Source: Nitrospirota bacterium
GTDB taxonomy: Bacteria > Nitrospirota > Thermodesulfovibrionia > Thermodesulfovibrionales > JdFR-88
Direction of reading: 5' to 3'
Length of the DNA stretch: 64,000 nt
Assembly (NCBI GenBank): GCA_021840255.1
Contig: JAKBYX010000004.1
Span: 1-64,000, forward strand
Numbering within the stretch: position 1 is the stretch's first letter; every line of letters begins with the position of its first letter. A program made the position numbers and the translations under genes. Positions 35,920 to 43,448 of the stretch are shown in pieces. The notes below the pieces were generated by a model, which saw only the letters and a list, made by a program, of their open reading frames with translations, was not told the origin of the DNA and ran no database searches.

Positions 35920-36388
35920 TCTCGTGCTCGAAGTTGCTGCTCAGAACCTCTTTCCCAATGCCGTTTTTGATCTCGTCCAGCCCCCAGAACCTGATCTCAT
36001 CTATCTCCTCGGGGTTGAACTTAAACCCGCTTTCGATAACTGAGCGGAACGTGTAGACGAGCTCCGTCTCATACGGATTTGAATGTTTGTAGGAGTGGAG
36101 GAACTCAATCGGGCCCTCCACTCCAAGTTCTTCCTTCATTTCGCGCAGCGCCGCAGCCTCCGGACTTTCGCCCGGGTCCACATGGCCGCCCACCGACGTG
36201 TCCCACAAGCCAGGGGCCACGTCTTTTTTTATGGAGCGCTTCTGCAAAAGTATTTCGCCCTTCCGGTTGAAGACAAGCACATGAGCGACCCTGTGCATGA
36301 GTGCGGGGTTGCCGTGTATCTCAGAGCGGCGGGCGATACCCGTCACCTGGCCTGCCTCGTTAACTATCTCCAGAAGCTCCTCGGGCAT
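35873..36388 (-). CDS. Nudix hydrolase (YfcD-like)
   Basis: The Nudix box is perfect: GHVDPGESPEAAALREMKEE plus LG, near residue 67-90. The N-terminal segment EIVNEAGQVTGIARRSEIHG and the LLQKRSIKKDVAPGLWD region resemble YfcD and isopentenyl-diphosphate isomerase-type Nudix proteins, so the substrate may be a nucleotide-linked or diphosphate compound. The ATG at 36388 lies just after the stop codon of the His-rich protein gene; the open frame further upstream is an overlap with that gene. Convergent with the EPS dehydratase gene. Confidence 0.88.
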   Translation of the reverse strand: MPEELLEIVNEAGQVTGIARRSEIHGNPALMHRVAHVLVFNRKGEILLQKRSIKKDVAPGLWDTSVGGHVDPGESPEAAALREMKEELGVEGPIEFLHSYKHSNPYETELVYTFRSVIESGFKFNPEEIDEIRFWGLDEIKNGIGKEVLSSNFEHEITTYLQKFHDEKTGF

Positions 36389-36389
36389 C

Positions 36390-37079
36390 TTAGTCGTCAT
36401 CCCCCCTGCCATGCCCGTGTCCCCAGCCCTCGCCATGGCGGCGGTCGTGCCAGTCCCCATGGTCTCCATGTCCATGACCGCGGTCGTCATCCTGCCAGTG
36501 GGGATGTCTTTCGTCCCTGCCATGCCCGTCCCTGCCATGTCCGGCATAGTATCTCTGAATGGAAGCGAAATCTTCCCCGCGGTCCCTCCGTTCGATTATC
36601 TCTTCCGGCGGCACATGGTAATAGGATGAGATGAACCTTAAATTGACCATATTGACTATGTCCGGGTCGGTCAAATACCTGCGGCCCCGGTGCATGTAAT
36701 ACCCGTATGCCCTGCCATAGGGGGGGCCCATTCTTTCTACCCTCACCGGCACATAATATATGTCCGGATTCAGACGAAGGGCCATCGTGATGCGCCACCA
36801 GCTGTACCCCCTGCGCCGCATACTAATTATCTTGTATGGTGAGCAATGGGCCCTCCGCGCAAGGTAAAGGACAACAGGAGCGTCATTCTCCGGGACATCC
36901 CTCTGCACTACCACAACCTCCCTCTGTGGGGTCTGGTAGTAGTCACCAGCCGAGAGAAAGAAATTGTTCAGACCGCCGTTGCCGATCGAAAAACCAAGGT
37001 TGATCCCTGCCATGGCCGGCGCGGCCACCAATATGGAACCCAAGACCAGAAAAAGGGAAACGAGCCTCTCTTTCCTCAT
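36390..37079 (-). CDS. Secreted protein with His/Asp/Gly-rich C-terminal tail
   Basis: No named family is recognised. A signal peptide covers residues 1-24 (RKERLVSLFLVLGSILVAAP, ending AMA). A middle region with repeated Tyr/Arg (YYVPVRVERMGPPYGRAYGYY) follows. The last 50 residues hold about 11 histidines with many Asp, Gly and Arg, in units such as DRGHGHGDHGD, which would bind divalent metals such as nickel, copper or zinc. The start at 37079 is chosen for the signal peptide; ATG at 37127 would add 16 unlikely residues. It precedes the Nudix gene with one base between stop and start. Confidence 0.7.
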   Translation of the reverse strand: MRKERLVSLFLVLGSILVAAPAMAGINLGFSIGNGGLNNFFLSAGDYYQTPQREVVVVQRDVPENDAPVVLYLARRAHCSPYKIISMRRRGYSWWRITMALRLNPDIYYVPVRVERMGPPYGRAYGYYMHRGRRYLTDPDIVNMVNLRFISSYYHVPPEEIIERRDRGEDFASIQRYYAGHGRDGHGRDERHPHWQDDDRGHGHGDHGDWHDRRHGEGWGHGHGRGDDD

Positions 37080-37180
37080 CCTATGCCAAATTCTCCTTTC
37101 GACATGATAGTATTGTAATCCAAACAATAAAAAAACTCATTTCTGAAATAGTTGCTGATTGGCTATTATAGGCAAGCCCG

Positions 37181-38434
37181 ATGAAAAAAAATGTGATTTT
37201 GGGATGGTGTTTTTATGATTTCGCGAATGCGAGTTACTCCGCTGTAATAACGGCGGTGATCTTTCCCGTTTTTTACGCGAACCGCATTGTTGGAAATGCC
37301 GCGGGCCTGGGCGATCTTTGGTGGGGAAGGGCCGTCTCCGTAAGCATGCTGATAGCCGCGGTCTCCTCGCCTTTTGCTGGGGGTATTGCGGACAGGGCCG
37401 GCAGGAGGAAACGGTTTCTTGTTTTTTATACCATGGTATGCATTATTTTCGTGGCCATGTTCTCTTTCCTCAAGACTGGCTCCGTAATCGAGGGGTTCCT
37501 GTTGATAGTGGGCGCCAATGCGGCCAGGGAAGGGGGGCTTGTGTTCTACAACGCCTTTTTGCCAGACCTTGCCCCATGGCAATATTGGGGGCGTATTTCA
37601 GCCCTTGGCTTTGCGCTTGGTTACGCAGGCGCCATCTGTGCGCTTCTTATAGCCCTTCCCCTGCTCAAAACAGGCCATTTCCCCTACATATGGCTTTCTG
37701 TGTCTGCGTTTTTCCTTGTTTTCTCGCTTCCTGCCTTTTTCCTTCTGCCGCGGGATGTCCCGGCAAAGGACAGCGTGCTCCAATATGCGGTTGATGGGAC
37801 AAAAAAAGCGATTTCCACGTTAAAGGGGTTATGGTTGAAAAACCGGGAGTCCCGGAGATTCCTTTTGTCATATCTCCTTTACCAGGACGGAGTGAACACT
37901 GTGATAGTGTTTTCGAGCATCTTCGCCACTGTCAGTCTTGGTTTCAATCCCATGGAACTCGTTTTGCTTTATCTGGCGGTGCAGGTCACTGCCTTTCTTG
38001 GCTCCGTGGCAGCGGCAAAGCCGATCGACTCGTGGGGACCAAAAAAAGTTATAGTGCTTACCCTGTTGTTATGGGTACTGGTGACAGTGGCAGCCTGCGT
38101 TATAAGACAGAAGGCCCAGTTCTGGGCAGTGGCCGGCGTTGCAGGCTTGGGGCTTGGCAGCGTACAGGCCGCGTCGAGGGCCCTTTTTTCGAGGTTCGTT
38201 CCCGAAGGGAGGGAGGCCGAATATTTTGGTGTCTATGGCATGGTAGGGAAGACCTCGGCGATTGCCGGCCCGCTTATTTTCGGGCTGATATCACACGCAA
38301 CCGGCTCGCAGAGGCCGGCAATTGCCGCAGTAGGTCTCCTTTTTCTCCTGGGTCTGGCCATTATCGGTCCTTTTAAGGAACCAGGGGCGCAACGGGACGG
38401 CTTCAGGACGGAAGGCAGTAAGATTAAAAAATAA
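37181..38434 (+). CDS. MFS transporter of the UMF1 (Atg22-like) family
   Basis: This is a 417-residue permease with about 12 membrane segments. The N-terminal YDFANASYSAVITAVIFPVFY is characteristic of the UMF1 family, and GGIADRAGRRKRFL in the first cytoplasmic loop is the MFS signature. The substrate is unknown. A second signature-like loop (AAKPIDSWGPKKVIV) lies in the second half. A TATTAT box lies 11 bases before the ATG with no clear -35. Confidence 0.87.
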   Translation: MKKNVILGWCFYDFANASYSAVITAVIFPVFYANRIVGNAAGLGDLWWGRAVSVSMLIAAVSSPFAGGIADRAGRRKRFLVFYTMVCIIFVAMFSFLKTGSVIEGFLLIVGANAAREGGLVFYNAFLPDLAPWQYWGRISALGFALGYAGAICALLIALPLLKTGHFPYIWLSVSAFFLVFSLPAFFLLPRDVPAKDSVLQYAVDGTKKAISTLKGLWLKNRESRRFLLSYLLYQDGVNTVIVFSSIFATVSLGFNPMELVLLYLAVQVTAFLGSVAAAKPIDSWGPKKVIVLTLLLWVLVTVAACVIRQKAQFWAVAGVAGLGLGSVQAASRALFSRFVPEGREAEYFGVYGMVGKTSAIAGPLIFGLISHATGSQRPAIAAVGLLFLLGLAIIGPFKEPGAQRDGFRTEGSKIKK

Positions 38435-38476
38435 GAAATCAAAAAAAACAACGGCCGGTTCGAATATAATAGGTAT

Positions 38477-38674
38477 ATGAGACCTGTGATAGACGTGGAA
38501 AAATGCATCGGTTGCGGAAACTGCCAGGAAGTTTGCCCCGCTGTGTTTCACCTGAATCAGGACCTGGGTAAGGCGGAGGTCATGGACCCGGAAGGGTGCG
38601 AATTTTCCGGCTGCTGCGAAGCGGCCGCTGAAAACTGCCCGGTGGAAGCCATTACCCTGGAAGAAGGCGAATAA
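38477..38674 (+). CDS. [4Fe-4S] ferredoxin
   Basis: This 65-residue electron carrier has CIGCGNCQEVCP near residue 11 and a distal CP in ENCPVEAI, giving one four-cysteine cluster site; the spare cysteines in GCEFSGCCE take the place of the second cluster, as in Thermotoga-type ferredoxins. A TATAAT box (38465-38470) ends six bases before the ATG, so the transcript could be leaderless; no -35 box is visible. The EPS genes are not functionally related. Confidence 0.9.
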   Translation: MRPVIDVEKCIGCGNCQEVCPAVFHLNQDLGKAEVMDPEGCEFSGCCEAAAENCPVEAITLEEGE

Positions 38675-38686
38675 GAAAACGCATAA

Positions 38687-38776
38687 AAATGGATAGCGAG
38701 CGCACCCCGAAGGGCCAGCGAGCGAATCCAATCGATTGAAAAATCTCTGCATTCGATGCCCGAAGGGCATAAAAAG
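38687..38776 (+). repeat. Intergenic repeat, copy A (inverted relative to copy B)
   Basis: Contains ATAGCGAGCGCACCCCGAAG, then GGGCCAGCGAGC and, further on, CTGCATTCGATGCC plus GGGCATAAAA. The reverse complement of this whole unit recurs at 39686-39773 with few differences. The two copies flank the TPR lipoprotein gene. The rest of the 325-base gap between the ferredoxin and lipoprotein genes is AT-rich sequence in which I see no other feature. Confidence 0.75.
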
Positions 38777-38998
38777 CCCGGGGAAATGGGGTTTTCCCCA
38801 GGCGGAAAGCCTTAGCGAGTGGGAGGGTTTCATCTCGGTTAAGGCTAAATTTATTATAGCAACTCCTTTATTTATAGTCAAAGTTTTAAAAACTCCCTGG
38901 ATATTCAGAACAACTCCTACGATTATTACAAAAAAATATGTAAATTTTGTAATATAGAAGGGTATGTTCCTAGACCGGCGAGGGAGGATTATGATCCG

Positions 38999-39556
38999 TT
39001 GAGGAAATTACTTGTTCTTAGCCTCATGATACCGGCCTCTCTTTTATTTGCCTGCCAGAAAAGCGGAACCAGCGGGCAGCAAGGCCAGGCTGGACAATAT
39101 GGATATGCAGGCTCCCAGGTGGATGCAGATAGCCAACTGCGGGTGCTTAAGGTGGTTGTTAGCCAGGACCCCAAGAATCTCAGGGCTTGGATAGATCTGG
39201 GCAATGCGGCGATGGATTCAGGAAGGTACAAGGACGCGATAGACGCATATCATGCCGCACTGAAACTGGACCCTAAAGACCTGGATGTTAGAGTGGACAT
39301 GGGCACCTGCTACAGGAATATAGGACAGTCTCTTAAAGCAGTAGAGGAGTACAAGAAGGTCCTTGCAGTAAATCCCAATCATGCCATTGCCTTAAGGAAC
39401 ATGGGCGTAGTGCTTGCGTACGACTTGCACCAGAAAAAAGAAGCGGTCAAGATGTTCAAGGCGTATATCAAACAAAGCCCTTCAGCCCCTGATGCGGGCG
39501 CAGTCAGGCAGGAGATAGCCAAGATCGAGGGGCCTGCTGTAGCGTCCCGTAAGTAA
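38999..39556 (+). CDS. TPR lipoprotein
   Basis: Residues 1-19 form a lipoprotein signal with lipobox LFAC, so the protein is anchored in a membrane on the periplasmic side. After a Gly/Gln-rich linker, three tetratricopeptide repeats follow (LRAWIDLGNAAMDSGRYKDA, LDVRVDMGTCYRNIGQSLKA, HAIALRNMGVVLAYDLHQKK), suited to protein binding. It starts with TTG at 38999 after GGAGG; an ATG at 38991 is out of frame and encodes only three codons, its TGA overlapping this TTG. Inverted repeats lie on both sides. Confidence 0.8.
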   Translation: MRKLLVLSLMIPASLLFACQKSGTSGQQGQAGQYGYAGSQVDADSQLRVLKVVVSQDPKNLRAWIDLGNAAMDSGRYKDAIDAYHAALKLDPKDLDVRVDMGTCYRNIGQSLKAVEEYKKVLAVNPNHAIALRNMGVVLAYDLHQKKEAVKMFKAYIKQSPSAPDAGAVRQEIAKIEGPAVASRK

Positions 39557-39685
39557 CCTTGCCGTTCTGCAAATAAAATAAAAAAAATTTCCTGAAAAAG
39601 AAAAAGTTGTTTGCAGCCATCCCCGGGCAGTTCTAACATGGAATCCACTTTGAAAAATTTGCTAGTTTTAGCGCGCTCGCTATTC

Positions 39686-39773
39686 ATTTTATGCCCTTGA
39701 GGCATCGAATGCAGGGATTTTTTGATTAATCGGGATTAGCTCGCTGGCCCTTCGGGGTGCGCTCGCTATTCAT
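39686..39773 (-). repeat. Intergenic repeat, copy B
   Basis: This is the reverse complement of copy A. Within and beyond this copy the block GCGCTCGCTATTCATTT followed by TGCCCTTGAGG occurs twice in direct orientation (from about 39673 and 39760), so the unit has repeated ends. The second end overlaps the last codons and the stop codon of the zinc-ribbon gene that follows. Confidence 0.75.
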
Positions 39774-40015
39774 TTGCCCTTGAGGGCACGGGTGAGCTTG
39801 TCGTATTTTTCCTGCCCTACGCATTGCTTTGCCGCCGGGCACCAGAGGACGCAGTTGTAACTCATCTCCCTTGAAACAGTCTTTCCGCAGCCCTTGCACT
39901 CCGTTTCAGGCTCATCAGACCATATCTCTGACGCCGTGCCGCAATGACGGCACCGGATCTCCTCCGGGTAGGGCTCCCTGATCTCGCGGCTGCCTGGGCA
40001 ACTTTCCTTGGCCAT
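39770..40015 (-). CDS. Small zinc-ribbon protein
   Basis: This 81-residue protein has two CxxC pairs (CRHC and CKGC, near residues 22 and 40) forming a zinc ribbon, plus three further cysteines near residues 55-66 (CVLWCPAAKQC). Similar short proteins starting with a CPGxREIREPxPEE-like segment are found in many anaerobes, but their function is not known to me. The stop codon lies inside intergenic repeat copy B. Confidence 0.7.
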   Translation of the reverse strand: MAKESCPGSREIREPYPEEIRCRHCGTASEIWSDEPETECKGCGKTVSREMSYNCVLWCPAAKQCVGQEKYDKLTRALKGK

Positions 40016-40116
40016 GCTTTAGTTATAACAGTTTTCTTCCGGCGGGTACATGATAAAGGTCATATATAGGATAAAAATTGTTTTGAAAAAGGGCCCGGCT
40101 TTTATTGCCGCCATCT

Positions 40117-40719
40117 TTAACCGTCTCTATTACCCCATCTTTTAAATGTTTCGTTTTCGATCCCGGCGGAATCGAGCAGTTTTCCGGCGAAAAAATCAAC
40201 CATCTCCTCAAGGTTTTTGGGCCTGTGGTAAAATGCCGCAACGGGCGGGGCGATGGTCACGCCGATCCTGGCCAGTTTAAGCATATTCTCAAGGTGTATG
40301 GCGCTGAAGGGCATCTCCCTTGGGCAAAGGACAAGTTTCCGCCCTTCCTTTATCGTCACGTCTGCCGCCCTTTCAAGGAGGTTGGAGGCATATCCCGCGG
40401 CCACGGCGGACAGGGTTTTCATGGAGCAGGGAGTGATGAACATGGCTTTTGCTTTAAAAGATCCGCTTGCTATGGGGGCTTCCATCTCTTCCTCCCAGTA
40501 TTGGAAAAGCCTGCCTTTGCCTGACCCTCCGCGCAAGGTCTTTTCGTCATGGGCCTTGTCCGGGCCCAGCTGCACCCCGGTCTCCTTGGCGATGACCGGA
40601 AGCGAGTGTCTCGATATCACGAGATGCACATCAAAATCCCGTTCCAGAAGCTCCCGAAGGAGCTTTAGCCCGATGGCCTGCCCGCTTGCCCCGCTTATGC
40701 CAAGAATATAGCGCTCCAT
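40117..40719 (-). CDS. ubiX: Flavin prenyltransferase
   Basis: UbiX makes prenylated FMN, the cofactor of UbiD-type decarboxylases used in quinone synthesis and other pathways. The 200-residue protein shows GISGASGQAIGLKLL at the N-terminus, the FMN-binding Ser in TPCSMKTLSAVAAGYASNLLERAADV near residue 98, and CPREMPFSAIHLENMLKL near residue 130. The length is normal. With MqnA also in the window, a role in menaquinone synthesis is plausible. No UbiD-like partner is nearby. Confidence 0.93.
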   Translation of the reverse strand: MERYILGISGASGQAIGLKLLRELLERDFDVHLVISRHSLPVIAKETGVQLGPDKAHDEKTLRGGSGKGRLFQYWEEEMEAPIASGSFKAKAMFITPCSMKTLSAVAAGYASNLLERAADVTIKEGRKLVLCPREMPFSAIHLENMLKLARIGVTIAPPVAAFYHRPKNLEEMVDFFAGKLLDSAGIENETFKRWGNRDG

Positions 40720-40845
40720 TACCCTGACTCATGATAACACAACATCGCGGCGCACGGGTTTTAGACAGCCTGTAGTGATGAAAAAAAGAAAGCCGCCCCC
40801 GTCTAAAGTATTTATCAACTGGAGACACTGCCAACTCATACGGCG

Positions 40846-40876
40846 AATTGCCAACGATGGCAATTGGGCCTATAAT
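40846..40876 (+). promoter_or_regulatory. Promoter with overlapping operator-like inverted repeat
   Basis: TTGCCA (40848-40853) and a perfect TATAAT (40871-40876) are 17 bases apart. The perfect inverted repeat AATTGCCA-ACGA-TGGCAATT (40846-40865) covers the -35 box and half the spacer, the classic place for a repressor. Transcription would start near 40883, about 116 bases before the lipoprotein gene. The AT-rich leader between holds nothing else that I can identify except the Shine-Dalgarno sequence. Confidence 0.65.
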
Positions 40877-40998
40877 TTGTTTAGCGGCATATTCATCCTT
40901 TTAAATTAAAAAAATTCAAAGCGCGGAAAGCTTTCTTATTTAAGGGTAGGTTCAGTCTTTTTTCTTTTTTAAAAATTTAATTTTCAAAGGAGGAGCAG

Positions 40999-41403
40999 AT
41001 GAGGAAGGGAGTTTTGGTTTCCAGGTTCTTCGTAGTTTTGGCAATGTTCATTTTTCTTACCGGGTGCGCCAGCAAGAGTTTTGTGAATCAGCAGACCCAG
41101 CCGCTATCCGACAGGCTCGCCAAGGTCGAAAGCCGTCTTGACGCTCTGGATAAAAAGGTCGCGGGCCTGGAATCCAAGGTGGGCAGCCAGGATGCGGATA
41201 TTAACGCTTTGAAAAGCGATGTGGCGGACGCAAAAAAGCTTGCGGAAGAGGCCAAGAGCTCTGCCAGCGCCAGTGCGGATAAGGCTGATGCGGCCGCTAA
41301 AAAGGCCCAGGACGCCGCCGACCGGGCAGAAGCGGCAGCTCACAAGTGTGAAAAGGCGGCCAATAAGTGCGAGAGGGCATTCAGGCTCGGCCAGCGTAAA
41401 TAG
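40999..41403 (+). CDS. Lpp/OprI-like alanine-zipper lipoprotein
   Basis: Lpp-type lipoproteins form trimeric coiled coils that stiffen the envelope and can link the outer membrane to peptidoglycan. The signal peptide ends in the lipobox LTGC (Cys near residue 23). A heptad-patterned coil over residues 34-125 turns into an alanine-rich segment (ASASADKADAAAKKAQDAAD, repeated AEAAAHKCEKAANKC). Two or three cysteines in the C-terminal part are unusual for Lpp. AAAGGAGG precedes the ATG, and a strong promoter with an operator-like repeat lies upstream. Confidence 0.8.
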   Translation: MRKGVLVSRFFVVLAMFIFLTGCASKSFVNQQTQPLSDRLAKVESRLDALDKKVAGLESKVGSQDADINALKSDVADAKKLAEEAKSSASASADKADAAAKKAQDAADRAEAAAHKCEKAANKCERAFRLGQRK

Positions 41404-41434
41404 AATCTTTCGTTTTTAAGGCATATAGCCGGGG

Positions 41435-41475
41435 ACGGGGATGCCCGTGGATATCACGGTCATTCCCGTCTTTTC
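41435..41475 (+). terminator. Predicted rho-independent terminator of the Lpp-like gene
   Basis: ACGGGGATG (41435-41443) pairs with CATTCCCGT (41461-41469) with one G-U pair, and CCGTG pairs with CACGG inside it. A short T-rich run (TCTTTT) follows. The hairpin starts about 30 bases after the stop codon of the lipoprotein gene. Confidence 0.6.
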
Positions 41476-41602
41476 CCATCACCGTTTTCCGGAAATTTAT
41501 TGCCTCCTGGAGTTTTTTCCTCTGAACTTAAGTGGGCGGCTTGCGGCCTCCTCACCTTGCGATCAGAAAAGGAACTGGTGGGCCTATGCGTATTAACAAA
41601 AC

Positions 41603-41650
41603 AGGACATTTCTACTTTGCCCAAAGTAGGACATTTTTTTGGCGTTGACA
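41603..41650 (-). mobile_element. IS-end-like sequence (possible IS21-type remnant)
   Basis: AGGACATTT occurs twice 25 bases apart (41603, 41628), with the perfect palindrome CTACTTTG-CC-CAAAGTAG (41612-41629) between, and the unit ends in GTTGACA, so its complement begins TGTCAACG. Ends with repeated GGACATTT blocks and a TGT terminus are typical of IS21-family elements, which is the basis of the guess. No transposase gene is present on either side, so at most one end survives. Confidence 0.35.
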
Positions 41651-41664
41651 TTTGAAAAAACTGA

Positions 41665-41693
41665 TTGACATTCTCAAGCTGGTTGTGTTTAAC
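41665..41693 (+). promoter_or_regulatory. Predicted promoter of the island transcript
   Basis: TTGACA (41665-41670) is followed after 17 bases by TTTAAC (41688-41693), a weak -10 box. A perfect palindrome AACTGA-G-TCAGTT (41691-41703) overlaps the likely start site and may be an operator. The structured leader begins about 20 bases further on. Confidence 0.45.
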
Positions 41694-41720
41694 TGAGTCA
41701 GTTTTGCACGTTAAAAGTGT

Positions 41721-41812
41721 AAAACCGCCAAAAAGGCAAGCCGCCGGATAACCGATGAAGCATAGCTGCCTGCTCTAAGGGAATGGACAGAGCGGTTGCC
41801 GAAATGGCTGAA
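41721..41812 (+). ncRNA. Structured mRNA leader resembling a c-di-GMP-I (GEMM) riboswitch
   Basis: GCCA (41727-41730) pairs with TGGC (41805-41808) and GGCAA (41735-41739) with TTGCC (41796-41800), separated by an AAAA/GAAA internal loop. Inside are two hairpins: CGG-ATAA-CCG (41745-41754) and GCTCT/AGAGC (41772-41793, with TAAGGG in its loop). The 3' part, GCGGTTGCCGAAATGG, and the 5' part, AAAGGCAAGCC, closely resemble the conserved flanks of GEMM-I elements. The central GACGCAAAGCC block is not clearly preserved, so the identification is tentative. Confidence 0.45.
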
Positions 41813-41922
41813 TCCATTATTGTTGAAAGCCCATCTGGCCATCTGCAGGCTGTTTGGCCATGCTCTAGGTTTCAGACTGCGGAGCCACCGGTAGATTCGG
41901 GGTGGCGTACAGGAGTTGAAAA

Positions 41923-42471
41923 ACGGAAAAACGGTTTAATTTGTTTTTTACTCTACAGTTCATATGCCTTGCATTCAGCCTGCAAGGCGGGGTCGCCATA
42001 TCAAATGCCATCATAAGTGGCACAGGGGTAATCAGCGGCGTTCAAAACCTGACAGGAGGGAGCTTTTACAACGGGACGTTATATCCTTCCGATGTCGTAG
42101 CGAAAGGGCCATGGGTGGATATACGAGTCTACGGAAGTATTAATAATGCTGTATCTGCCGGCATTGTTAATTCTGTTTTGGTTGTTACAAAAAGTCCCGC
42201 CGCAGCTAAAACGACGTATCCGCTAACCGGAAGCGTTACGATCCCGGCGAGCGATTCCCTGATCATTGAAAACGGCGCGGCGATAAGTAACGGAACTGGC
42301 CATTTTACCCTCACTATCAACGGGCCTTTTTCAGCTGGACTTTATCGTGTGTTCAGCGGATTCAATAAAGGAGATGTAACATTTAGCGGCAACGGGACAG
42401 TAAAAAGAATAATTCCTCAATGGTGGGGAGCAATAGGGGATGGTTCAACTAATAGTACAGATGCATACTGA
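41923..42471 (+). pseudogene. Remnant of a secreted right-handed beta-helix protein
   Basis: The frame encodes a signal peptide (EKRFNLFFTLQFICLAFSLQ) followed by beta-strand-rich sequence with repeated Asn/Gly turns, and ends IIPQWWGAIGDGSTNSTDAY. That ending is the start of a pectate-lyase-like beta-helix domain, so the bulk of the protein is missing. AGGAG sits seven bases before an ACG codon at 41923 exactly where an ATG would be expected, suggesting a mutated start; the first regular start is TTG at 41941. Both ends thus look damaged. The structured leader upstream would have controlled it. Confidence 0.65.
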
Positions 42472-42506
42472 ACGTCGATGATAAACACAGAAGGAATCTT
42501 AATGAG

Positions 42507-43424
42507 ATGAATTTCATTTGCAAATGCTATTTGCAAAAACTTTTTTCCATCCTGCCCAATGGTGAGGTTCACAACTACTATTTTCAGAAATATATAACCA
42601 AAAAAATACCGGTCGATGACAGGATTTTTCTTGCCAGATTCAAATTGGCGCAGTACCATTTTGAAAAATTCGCCCAGTATGCAAACCCAAAGACGAACGA
42701 ATGGAGCTATTATGAGTTTGGAAGCGGATGGGATTTAATGAACCCCATCGGCTTAAGCCTACTGGGAATGAAAAAACTCTATTGTATAGACATAAAGGAC
42801 CTGATTTTTCCCGATATACTGGCGGATACAATAAAACGGCTGTATCTGCTGAAAGATAAAATGCCTTTTAACTATATCCTTCCGCAAAGGCGCGAATTAC
42901 ACTCGAAATCAAACTGCCGGGAAGCGCTCAAAGATGTTTTCAATATTCATTACAAAGCGCCCATTGACGCAAGGGAAACTGGCCTGGCTGACTCAAGCAT
43001 AGATTTCATCGGGTCCAATAATACGTTTGAACATATTCCGATCAGCGACATATTGCCGATCCTTCTTGAATGTCACCGTATACTGAAGGCAAACGGCATT
43101 TTCTCGATAGCCATCGATTATGGGGACCACTGGTCACATTTTGACAGTAATATATCGCGCTACAATTTTCTGAAATTCTCACCCCGGCAATGGGAAAAAT
43201 ACAACCCCAGTCTTCACTTTCAGAACAGGCTGCGCCATAAGGACTATTTGGAGCTGATGGCAAAAGCCAATTTCCGCATTGTTGAGGAAACAGCGGCCAT
43301 TCCGGTTGAGAGGGAATTCGACTCCCTTAAAAAAATGAAAATAAATGATTATTTCACGGATAATTACTCATATGAGGAACTTGCAGTCAAGGGTTCAAAG
43401 ATTGTTTTACAAAAAGAGGCTTAA
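42507..43424 (+). CDS. AT-rich SAM-dependent methyltransferase
   Basis: This 305-residue protein has YYEFGSGWDLM near residue 67 as SAM-binding loop, a conserved DFIGSNNTFEHIP near residue 168 and CHRILKANGIFSIAIDYGDH near 190, as in Methyltransf_11-type enzymes. The target is unknown; proteins of this kind often methylate sugars in surface-polysaccharide clusters. The base composition is visibly more AT-rich than in neighbouring genes, with many AAA, ATA and TTT codons, which together with the adjacent IS-like end and gene remnant suggests horizontal acquisition. AGAAGGA lies about 12 bases before the ATG. Confidence 0.75.
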   Translation: MNFICKCYLQKLFSILPNGEVHNYYFQKYITKKIPVDDRIFLARFKLAQYHFEKFAQYANPKTNEWSYYEFGSGWDLMNPIGLSLLGMKKLYCIDIKDLIFPDILADTIKRLYLLKDKMPFNYILPQRRELHSKSNCREALKDVFNIHYKAPIDARETGLADSSIDFIGSNNTFEHIPISDILPILLECHRILKANGIFSIAIDYGDHWSHFDSNISRYNFLKFSPRQWEKYNPSLHFQNRLRHKDYLELMAKANFRIVEETAAIPVEREFDSLKKMKINDYFTDNYSYEELAVKGSKIVLQKEA

Positions 43425-43448
43425 CAAATAGAGACGTTGTACTTAAAG

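Noticed and set aside
38736-38957. Plus-strand frame of 73 codons after the ferredoxin
   Set aside because: It begins inside intergenic repeat copy A and continues into AT-rich spacer; no ribosome site and no protein-like pattern.
41460-41651. Minus-strand frame of 63 codons beside the IS-like end
   Set aside because: It starts inside the IS-end-like sequence and crosses the terminator region; composition does not look coding.
41783-42016. Plus-strand frame of 77 codons overlapping the structured leader
   Set aside because: It runs through the folded leader and then out of frame over the signal peptide of the beta-helix remnant.
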